Both the position numbers and the translations under genes were made by a program. From Calvatia gigantea (taxonomy: Eukaryota; Basidiomycota; Agaricomycetes; Agaricales; Lycoperdaceae): a DNA stretch of 64,000 bases. Under the pieces are notes generated by a model. It had not been told where the DNA came from. It searched no databases and saw only the letters and a list, made by a program, of their open reading frames with translations. Numbering within the stretch: the stretch's first letter is position 1; the number at the start of each line of letters is the position of its first letter. The stretch spans positions 1,922,001 through 1,986,000 of the forward strand of contig JACAAK010000001.1 in the NCBI GenBank assembly GCA_025093985.1, in the 5' to 3' direction. Positions 55,654 to 64,000 of the stretch are shown in pieces.

Positions 55654-58260
55654 ATGCAACATTCAATGAACCAGCCCTCCGTCCATCAACTCTACCAGCG
55701 ACTCGAAACTGTTGGCAAAGGAGGTTATGGGTCTGTACACAAAGGCAGACATATACCCACAGGAAACATTGTCGCTCTCAAGATCATCAACCTCGACACC
55801 CCCGATGACGACGTGGCTGATATCCAGCGCGAAGTCACTCTCCTCAGCCAATTGCGCGATGCCCCAAATATCACGAAGTATTACGGTTGCTATATGGACG
55901 GTCCCCGTGTGTGGATTGTCATGGAGTTTGCCCAGGGTGGTAGTGTCGATGCCCTAATGAAGGCATCCAAGGATGGTTGCCTAGAGGAGAAGTTTGCTTC
56001 GGTCATCACTCGCGAAGTCTTAGTTGGGCTAAGTTATCTGCATAAGGTGCCGGTCATTCATCGCGATATGAAAGCAGCCAATATCCTCATCACGGCTACG
56101 GGGAAAGTCATGATATGTGACTTCGGTGTTTCCGCTCTTCTTGCTACCACCACCAGCAAGCGCAATACTCTGATTGGAACCCCGTATTGGATGGCACCTG
56201 AAGTGGTTCAGAGCGTTGCAGCATATGACACTAAAGCGGACATATGGAGTCTTGGCATCATGGTCTATGAAATGATTAAAGGGAGCCCTCCTCATTCCAA
56301 CCTAGACCGATTTCAGGTCATGGAACTTATCCCACGAGTTAAACCCCCTCGTCTATCTGAACAGGAAGGTTCCAGAGATATGCGAGACTTCGTGGCTCAC
56401 TGTTTGAAGGAGCTGTCGACAGAGGTATGCCCTTCCTCCCGTTTTCAGTATTGTTGGGCTCAGCCTGTGACCAGAGATTACCTGCAGACGAACTCTTGAA
56501 GATGAAGTGGATAAAATCTGTTTCGAAAGTCAGTTTAACGATATTAAAGGACCTCATCACCCGGCTCAAACAACTGGGTCCAAGAGCCAGTCTCGCGAAG
56601 ACCTTGGATTGGGAGAATGAAATAAATGTGTAAGCCCGCATCTATCAAGCCAGACTTCCCGTAATGCTTATTTACCACATGCAAGATCTGACTCTGGTGA
56701 TGTTGATGATGGTTGGGAGTTCGAGACTATCCGTGGGCGCAGCCTCAATCAACCTCACGACTCCGCCCTTGAGGGCGCTGCGAGCATCACCCTCGACGAG
56801 AGTCAAGATTATGAGCAGCATACAGTCCGAGCACCAATCTCAAATCCTATTTTGCCTATTTCTTTGCGAGTGTTGTTTGAAGATAACGCCACTCAGCCAG
56901 ATTCGTACCGCCCGTTGCTGCCTTCAGCAAATTTATTTCGATCCCTATCGTCTTCTGGATCAGCACAACCGCCCGAGAAAGCGTTCAAGCACCCGGCCCC
57001 TCAAACGGTACTCCAGGAGGTGCCACAACACCCCGGTGCAGGCACCTTCCACACAGTGAACCAATCCAGTCAGACAAGCAAGTTACAAAACATCCAACCC
57101 AATGACCTTGCGGCTTCTCCACAGGAAAAGGAAGGCTCCAACGCTGTGGAAACAAACCAGACCTTGTCACGATCTATCGAGGCATCATATCTTACTGCTC
57201 TTGAACCATCGATATCCTCAGCAACCGACAGCGAGTTGACACATTCGTCCTCATCTCCAGCGAGACCTTATGGCAATCGCCAGCGGTCTCGAAGTAGCGC
57301 TGAGGCCTCCGACCATCGCCATGATCGTGATCTGGCATCTCCTGGGGCCTTTCGATTCCCTTCGAACCCCATCCCTGTGCCACCAGTGAAGGGCGAACGT
57401 AGGAATGGTGTCGATATGCCACCCAGTTCGAAAACACATGAGACTAACTTCCCTGGTTCCCACCAAGCTGCTCACTCACTTGATACCATATCTCGACACG
57501 GTAGTTCGCAACCTCCCGCTTTTCCATCAATATCTCGCGCTCGTTCGGCCACGACAATTCAATCCCCAGATGCACGCTCTGATTCCAGAACACTCTACTC
57601 AACCGATGAGCCTATTTTCCAAGTTCCAAAGCCTCCCAATCGTGTCTATCCGGATCATATCAGCTCCGAAATCTCCTTTAGCTCGCACCGTGCACTTGGG
57701 ACTCCGGGCCTGAAGGACGTTCTAAAGGTAGGTAGGATGAACTTCCCATATGTTTGATGTGGCACCAACAAATACCCTGGCAGGTTCCGTCACTTTCATC
57801 AGAGCATCACCTCGGTTTCAAAGATCTACTACCGCCTTCACCCTCACCGTCTACCTCCCAACACCGAGCTCACGTTTCTGCACGACCGTCGCCCAGCGCA
57901 GACCCCTATCACTCAACTTCTCCGCTTCTGTCGGTTTTGCTCAATGAAACGGACCACCAAACCGACATGAAGATACCATCACCTTATGCCTTCCGCCCTC
58001 CTAACGTTTCTGCTCTGCCACCGACTAAGGCACTAGACTACACCTTCCTTATGAATATCAACCGAGAGCAGCTCCACGATGAAATGACCAAAACTATTGA
58101 ACAGCTGGCCGGTTGGCTGGGAGTCCTCGAAGGAGGCTTGGCCTCAATCGTTGATGAACAGCCCAACGGTACTATAGAAGAAGAACAGGAACCAATCCTA
58201 GCCGTCGAAGGACAGCCGGAGGGCGACCCAGGACAGGAGGCGAGCACGGCTTGGCTTTAG
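55654..58260 (+). CDS. Ste20-family protein kinase, germinal-centre-kinase type (GCK-III-like)
   Basis: The kinase domain occupies about residues 15-270: glycine loop GKGGYGSV (22-28), the VALK lysine (K43), HRDMKAANIL catalytic loop, DFGVSALL, activation segment TPYWMAPEVV, and DIWSLGIMVYEM. A helical tail follows (RLPADELLKMKWIKSV), then WEFETIRG, which follows the kinase domain in several fungal GCKs, and a long Ser/Pro-rich region. Introns are at 56425-56474, 56630-56685 and 57728-57783; the final exon ends TAG 58258-58260. Fungal relatives (Kic1, Nak1, Don3) act in polarity, septation and the RAM network. The exact subtype is inferred. HRDM in place of HRDI is a mild variant. Confidence 0.9.
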
Positions 58261-58330
58261 CAGTCATTCAGGTCAAATTGGGGAGACCTTTCTTTGTGGG
58301 GGCAAGTGATGTATAAAGTTACGTGGACAG

Positions 58331-59127
58331 CTAGATGTATTTTTTTTCTTTTAGGTATTCAAAGATGATGCGTGTAGCACCTTCAACAGTTGTCTCATGA
58401 GTTTTAATGTGGATTTCCGGATTTTCGGGTTCTTCATATGGGGCAGAAATTCCAGTGAAATCTTGGAGTGAATGATAAGCAATCGTCCACGAAAAATGGT
58501 GGCTGGAGACACCTTTGATTTGACCAGCGCGGGCCCTTCCATAAAGGCCCTTCGGGTCGCGCCCTTCTACGATATGCAGTGGGGCATCTGCAAAGACCTC
58601 GATGAAAGGGATTGAGGCAGATTCATGTAAGTCTCGGGCGATCTGTCGGTCCTTGCGATAAGGGGAGATGAAAGCCGTGATCGTAATTGCGGATGCATCA
58701 GAGAACAACTTCGCTACCTAGGGTTTTCGTTTAATGGACCGATCATCGAAAACGGCAGCGCATGTACCTCTCCTATGCGGCGGATATTCTCGTTTCTTGA
58801 TTTTTCGTCGAAGCCAAGGTCCCTGTTCAAGCCAAATCGGATGTTATCACCGTCGAGGCGGTAGGTGAACTTTTTCAGGTGTAATAGATGTTGCTCCAAA
58901 GCGCAGGCAATCGTCGACTTGGGGAAGGAATTTAGGATGAGCTCGGTTGGCACGAAGATAAGCCCCACTTTACCACTTGCACTGAGGCCAGTGAACCAGA
59001 TTGTAGCTCCTTTCTGCCCTAATAACTCGGAGCGTTCTTCTGTGGTCACCGAACCTGATAGAGTTATAAAAATCGTTCAGGGGAAAAGGTTGGTTTTACC
59101 GGGGTGAAAGGTGATGTTCGTGGACAT
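58331..59127 (-). CDS. MET14: Adenylylsulfate (APS) kinase
   Basis: Phosphorylates APS to PAPS, the second step of sulfate assimilation in the cytosol. ATG 59127 ([10 protein letters not shown]); an intron joins [28 protein letters not shown] (P-loop GLSASGKS, completed across the next intron), [46 protein letters not shown], and [19 protein letters not shown]. The stop is TAG 58331-58333. Four introns, all short. The length (about 200 residues) is normal for a stand-alone APS kinase. It converges on the kinase gene with 70 bp between stops. Confidence 0.95.
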
Positions 59128-59401
59128 CACTTGCTAGGCAGAAGGGAGGTAGGGAGCAATGGAAAGTACGTTTCCGATAGTGCCAAGGATAGCATGTCTT
59201 TTGCTTATTGCGCGATTTATATCAAATTTGTCAGGCCAGGGTGGATGACGCAAGTGTAACGCAATCAGAGCGCCGGTCGCACCCAGGGGATGATATTCTG
59301 CGGAAACAAATTGTAACAAGGTATACAGCGCTTGTAGCACGGACGGAAGATCATGGTTATATCGATATATAGTAGTACGGTACAAAAACATGGGTTTCAA
59401 T
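59128..59401. other. Intergenic region upstream of MET14
   Basis: 274 bp between the MET14 start and the stop of the next gene, on the same strand. A 91-codon ORF covers it but overlaps the neighbouring stop, has no recognisable motif, and is not supported. I see no clear sulfur-regulator site. Confidence 0.45.
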
Positions 59402-60978
59402 TTAGTCATCTTGGCTGGTGGAGTGGTACTCCGAGTCGTTAGTTGAACTGACTGGCGAAGAGATTGTTGAGGGAGGGCTGAATGCTAATGGTTGTGGAAG
59501 TGTAACATGAGGGTGAGCTGGTGGAGGTTCAACTGGTGGAGGTAGGCCAAGGGGGGGAGGCGATTCGGTGGGTGGTGGTGGAAGCGGTTGTCCAGGAAGA
59601 GGGGGCTGTGCCAATGTCGTGTTTGTAGACGATGTTGGAATGTGCGCTGGTTGGTTCGATGACCCGCTGCCATCTGCGGGGGGAGGCTGGAGGCGGCCCG
59701 GCATGGGGTTGTTTTTGGCGCCGACGGGGGGAAGGTCTGGAGTATCATCTGTCACCGATATCTGAATTTCATTGCAGACCCAAAGAATTATGCGCTTGAT
59801 TGCGTCCGTGACCTCTTCAGACTTCAAGGGATATCCAACGGGAGCACAGTGTAAAAAGAGGACTTGGGTATTGCGACGTTTTTCATACGGATTCGCACTT
59901 CGTTTGGATTCTGCGAGCGAGCAGTAATATAAGAAGTCTCCTACAAAATGCCCGCCATCCATAGAAGAATAGATTGTTTGCAAGGCCTGCGCAGAAGCTC
60001 CCATATATGACGCAGAAAGAGAAGCACGTTGCTCACCTCAACTCCCGTTTGCCTCATATCCTGCACAATCCTGGTGACATCCAAGTCAGTGTTCAATTCG
60101 TCAGAGAAAACCTCGTAACCAGAGCCGCCGAAACCACGGTTTGGTTTGGTGTTGCTATCACCGAGTGGGTTACTCTGTATCTCGGAAGTAGCGGCTAAAG
60201 CCAAACGCTCGCGCTCTGCCTTCTCGGCAATGGTCATGGGTCGTCCATCAGGGCCTCGTCTACTGAAATCTTTCCGCTGAGGGATGACAACTGGAGCGTA
60301 TTTCCCGGTGGCATCCTTCATATTGTATCCTAGCTTATGCCCGCAGCGTTCAAGACGCAGAGGCCCGCGACCAGCCAAGCCAATATGGAACATAAAATCA
60401 TATCCATTCTCGGGTGGTTTCATTGTTAGATCCTTTATTTTCTCGGGAAGAACGGGTGGGCGGAGGTGTAAACCGGGGACAACCTTGAGGATGGAGCGAT
60501 AGGTGGTGGGCATTTCAAGGGTGGATATATGGATTAAACGTGGGACAAGGAGTTTTTCGTCCAATGGAGGTGGCGGTTTGTCATCGGGGAGTGGGGCCCT
60601 AGGGTGGTTTGCGGGGTCTGTTTGCAAAATGACATTGTGCAGCGGTTTGACTGCGAGCCAAGAGGGATTTACCTCCCACTGGCCATATGGCTACCTGGAA
60701 TAAGCAGAGGCTAACTCAACACGACGATTGGAACTCACTCCGAAACCGGTGACCAATACGCGAAACGTGTCCTGTTTTGCAGTGTCTTTGTCTTTGCCTT
60801 TGGGCTCTGTAACGGACCTGGCGTCGGTGGAACCATCGTCGGTCTCATCGCCGTCGTTATCGCCGTCATGCTCAGAGACATATTCCACCCGTGGAGAGGT
60901 GGGGATGCTAGCAAATTCCTGAGAGTCGTCTGATTCAGATTCTAGCGAAGACATAGCGGTCAATTTGTTGCAGGTCAT
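59402..60978 (-). CDS. Pyroglutamyl-peptidase I-like protein (C15) lacking the expected catalytic Cys
   Basis: The family removes N-terminal pyroglutamate with a Glu/Cys/His triad. Here: an acidic N-terminus, DTFRVLVTGFG joined by an intron to PYGQWEVNPSW, then FHIGLAGRGPLRLERCGHKLGYN (catalytic Glu region present). An intron after MRQTGVE joins ALQTIYSSMDGGHFVGDFLYYCSL, and LFLHCAPVGYP follows (His present). The nucleophile position in (A/D)GxYLCxF reads FVGDF, Gly in place of Cys. A long Pro-rich tail of about 100 residues (PPPxE repeats) is not part of the peptidase fold. It may be inactive, or use another residue. Two possible starts, ATG 60978 or 60954. Only 39 bp from the MGS1 stop. Confidence 0.8.
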
Positions 60979-61017
60979 CCATCGATTGCACTCTCCAGCC
61001 CACTGCCATCCTGCTGA

Positions 61018-63128
61018 CTAAGCACTCCGCCCTTCCCACTTCTGTCCTCTATTCTCCCTCACCTCCCATTCACACAGCGCCTGCTCATCCCATACCTTGC
61101 CTTCCGTGTCACCTTCACCCCGCAAAATATTGGTGTCCTCGAGTCCCGTTGGTAAATATTGATTGAATACCGGATGTCTGTAAAGAATTCATCAATCATC
61201 AGTGATCACACACAGTCACTACTGCCCTTACCGGTAATCGGGGTTATAATGATAGTTCTTACCGCATCCAATATCCTCCATCAATGCAGTAGGTCCATTG
61301 CGTACTTGCATTGGCACAGCTGCGTTTGCGGTCCTTTTGGCTGCTTCTTCCGCCCGCCTGTAAGCCTCGTATGCCCGAGTCGACTTGGGCGCTTCGGATA
61401 AATATGCGACTAGATGCGCAAGGTTGATCCGGCATTCTGGCATGCCGATGACTTGGCATGCCTGTAAGGTTGTCATAGCCTTTTTGACGTCGGACATAAA
61501 TTTATTCACTTCGCTTGAGTGGACGTACCAGTGGAAGGGCACGATTATCGGCGAGCCCAATATCTTCACTTGCACAGACTACCAGGCGTCGGGCAATGAA
61601 CAATGGGTCCTCCCCTGCTGTTAACATTCGTGCTAACCAGTACATAGCTGCGTTTCCGTTGCTGCCTCGAACACTTTTGTGTAACGCAGAGATCATGTCA
61701 TAGTGGTCGTCGCCCGTCCGGTCGTATGATACTACCAGGGATTGCTTCAGCGCCTCCACGACCTGTTTCTCTGATGCATCCTCCGGCGACTGCAATACGA
61801 CTTCGAGAAGCGACAAGGCCGTCCGTGCATCTCCACCCGCCATAGAAACAATTCTTGCCATAATTCCTGTCGGAAGGTTTGTGCTTTCAGGAGATTTCCG
61901 AGCGTAACCCACATCCAAAAAACGCTGGTTGCCGTCACCCTCCTTCATTTTCAGCAGAGAACGTTCCAATAGTTCCCCCATATGTTCGTCGGATAAAGAC
62001 TCTAGTCGCAATATTCTCAATTCAGCCACGTTAATTGAATAAAAATCCCAAAAGCTGGGAGAGTACTACCTGCACCGACTTATCAGAGCACCTGTGAGAC
62101 GAAAAGATGGGTTTTCTGTGGTTGCGCCAATGAGCTACAGATCAGTACCCGGATGGTTAACCTTTATCGACAAGTGGCTCGATAAAGGAAAGAGGCGCAC
62201 TTGAATTAGCCCTTGTTCAACGAAAGGAAGAAAGACGTCCTGCATCGGTCCAATCTTCAGGGAAATGACGAAATACTGAAATAAACTTAAGTTCAGACCT
62301 GCTGGGCTTTATTAAAGCGATGTATCTCATCCAAGAACAAGACGGTCCTCCTCAACAATATTAATATGTCAATGATCTAATTCGGGAAGCTTTGAAGGAT
62401 GGTCTTACCTACCAAGAAGCGAAAGCACCCTTCTTGCTTCCTCGACAACTGCTTTAACTTCATTCACCCCTGAAGCAGTCGCGCTCAGCTCCTTGAAAAC
62501 CGCGTCGCTCCGCTCTGCTATCAGTTTAGCCAAAGTTGTCTTCCCACATCTAAACGCCGAAAGTCAGCTTTCAGAGGAAGGGAAGTGATCTTTGAATCTA
62601 CCCGGGAGGACCCCAAAAAATGATAGACCAGGTTGCATTCGTACGTAGCATTGTAGAGAGCAGAGATCCTGGTACCAGCAAATGCGCCTGCCCAATGAAA
62701 TCCGAGAATTGCTTAGGCCTGAGCTTCTCAGCTAATGGTACACTCGTCCTGTGACCCATCGACTTTGTCCGCTTCGGCGCAGGTATTGGGGAATCTACGT
62801 CTATAGGACGTTTGTGTTGGGAAGAGAGCGCGTCGAGAGCGTCCGCACTTTGAATACGCGGGCTCTGAGATTGATTGGGCACGTTCTTCACTTTTGAGCT
62901 CGAGCTGAAGATGGGTGCCAGCATTGCAGTCGGCTTTTGAGGCTTTTTTTTGGTCATTGAGGCCAGCTTGGGGGATCCTTGACTCGGAGTTGAGCAACCT
63001 TCATCGAGGTGCTCGTTGATGATGCGCGAGCGAACGTTCTTGTTACAAACGGGGCTGAGTATTTATGTGATTAAATGCCGATATAGCGGAGCAGGAAAAA
63101 TGTACCAGATGACAAGTTGTTCTTCCAT
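61018..63128 (-). CDS. MGS1: AAA+ ATPase MGS1/WRNIP1 (RarA family) with UBZ4 finger
   Basis: Acts at stalled replication forks; binds ubiquitinated PCNA. ATG 63128; the first intron joins MEEQLVIC to PVCNKNVRSRIINEHLDEGC, a C-x2-C-x11-H-x4-C UBZ4 finger. A nuclear-type basic linker follows (KRPIDVDSPIPAPKRTKS), then PLAEKLRPKQFSDFIGQ, Walker A GPPG/CGKTTLAK split by an intron, Walker B LFLDEIHRFNKAQQ, and sensor-1 GATTENPSF. The C-terminal helical part (GGDARTALSLLEV; DDHYDMISALHKSVRGSN; YWLARML; LVVCASEDIGLAD; NPDYRHPVFNQYLP) ends with a short non-conserved tail and TAG 61018-61020. About eight short introns. The tail extends past the usual QYLP end by about 40 residues. Confidence 0.95.
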
Positions 63129-63375
63129 TTAATCGTGTGTGAAAACCAAGAAAACAACGAGAAGGAACCGGGGTGGCTTCGGCAAAAGTTGAAAGATCCA
63201 ACTCCCCCACCTCGAAGCTTTGATTTTGGGTGTTTGTACGGTACGAAAACGTTTTTAGTACTTAGGAGGAAAGGTTAAATGTTAAATATTAAATGTGAAG
63301 CGCCAGACCGTCATGTGATTCTGTGAGTGTGAATATTATTGCCCAGATGTAAACTAAAATATGTAGAGCATAATG
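63129..63375. other. Intergenic, promoter side of MGS1
   Basis: 247 bp upstream of the MGS1 start and downstream of the PPR gene stop. AT-rich near 63270-63360. No motif I can name. Confidence 0.45.
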
Positions 63376-64000
63376 CTAAACCAAACCACCCCGTTCAATG
63401 AGTTGACGCTTGTCGTTACCAAGACAAGGTTGTGCGGACACCCCGGCAGGCTTTTCGTTTGGTGTCACATCAATGCGCCGCCGCAGAAGAGACGGTACCG
63501 CATACCCACACTCCTCCATTTCCTGAAGGGCGATCTGGGACCGAGTATCACTGGATATCAAACATCTGTCCACCAGAGCGGCATAAACAGATACGGACGG
63601 TTTGAGTCCCATCGCCTTCATCTCCTCCAGATAGAAAAATGCGTCCTCATAAACAGGCTGGGTGAGACACAAGTGAATGATGTTTTCATAAGTAGTTTGA
63701 TTTGGCTTCACTTTGGCAGCTTTCATATCTGCCAAAAACCGATCCCCCATTTGACGATCAGCAACCTGGACACAGCCTTGGAGTAAAAAGTTGAAAATAT
63801 GGAGATCCGAAGGAAGGTCGATGTCAGCAAGAGTTTTATAGAAAGAAAAGGCTCTTGGAAGATCCCCATAAGCAATGGCAGCACTAATGACAGCCCGAGG
63901 GGCAGCAATGTTTAGTTGACGACCTTCCCTATGCAGTTCCTCAACGAGTCGCCAAGCCGAATCGATCATCTCGACATCCTGCCGAAGGTATTCCGAAATG
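63376..64000 (-). CDS. Pentatricopeptide-repeat protein, C-terminal part (5' end beyond the window)
   Basis: The frame is open to the window edge, so the gene starts to the right. At least three PPR units of about 35 residues are visible (SDLHIFNFLLQGCVQ; PNQTTYENIIHLCLT, DAFFYLEEMKAMGLKP; SVSVYAALVDRCL), followed by a non-repeat end and TAG/TAA at 63376. PPR proteins bind organelle RNA; fungal members mostly act in mitochondria. The last part is Arg-rich. Which member it is cannot be told from this fragment. No intron is seen in the visible part. Confidence 0.85.
   Translation of the reverse strand, partial: ISEYLRQDVEMIDSAWRLVEELHREGRQLNIAAPRAVISAAIAYGDLPRAFSFYKTLADIDLPSDLHIFNFLLQGCVQVADRQMGDRFLADMKAAKVKPNQTTYENIIHLCLTQPVYEDAFFYLEEMKAMGLKPSVSVYAALVDRCLISSDTRSQIALQEMEECGYAVPSLLRRRIDVTPNEKPAGVSAQPCLGNDKRQLIERGGLV

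Noticed and set aside
59134..59409. 91-codon ORF between MET14 and the peptidase-like gene
   Set aside because: Overlaps the upstream gene's stop, has no motif and lies in a normal promoter-sized gap.

Overview
This window reads as nuclear DNA of a filamentous basidiomycete, most likely an Agaricomycete. Host genes are broken by many 45-60 nt GT-AG introns, genes are tightly packed and CpG-rich, and the transposons are Ty3/gypsy chromoviruses and RNase H-bearing LINEs of types known from mushroom genomes. No species can be assigned from the sequence alone.

Left part (1 to about 36,000): a nested graveyard of transposons with no convincing host gene. Family A is a gypsy-like LTR element (LTR about 630 bp, TGTTATGAAC...TAACA) present as two gag-bearing copies and many solo or broken LTRs, three of them with target-site duplications (one imperfect). 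Family B is a chromovirus (305 bp LTR, TGTTATGG...CATAACA) with four substantial copies: B2 (minus, 11,061-17,069), B1 (plus, 17,070-21,315), B3 (plus, 22,318-32,065, both LTRs and a GTTAC duplication) and a rearranged fragment (32,108-33,606). Family D (minus, 24,928-28,164) is a second chromovirus lying inside B3. LINE pieces and three other LTR families (C, E, F) are nested among them. Most copies carry transition-type stops. Family A is almost CpG-free, suggesting old, methylated or mutated DNA.

Right part (about 36,480 to 64,000): a compact host gene block. In order: CLASP N-terminal-domain protein (+), mitochondrial ribosomal protein bL34m (-), alanyl-tRNA synthetase (+), ribosomal protein uS13/RPS18 (+), CLIP-170-type CAP-Gly protein (+), a small multi-pass membrane protein with an internal duplication (+), eIF3c (+), eIF2B gamma (-), a Ste20/GCK-type kinase (+), APS kinase MET14 (-), a pyroglutamyl-peptidase-like protein (-), MGS1/WRNIP1 ATPase (-), and the 3' part of a PPR protein (-). 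The themes are translation (bL34m, AlaRS, uS13, eIF3c, eIF2B gamma) and the microtubule plus end (CLASP and CLIP), but co-regulation is not demonstrated. Exon joins were read by eye from splice sites and frame continuity.

The most interesting signals are: a conserved G_GAT_TTT heptamer at the gag-pol junction of family B; an extra ORF between pol and the 3' LTR of B3; a 1.3 kb insertion studded with TTAGATTA motifs; a duplicated block joining two B fragments; a pyroglutamyl-peptidase-like protein lacking its expected catalytic cysteine; and a 12-nt microexon in the CLIP gene.
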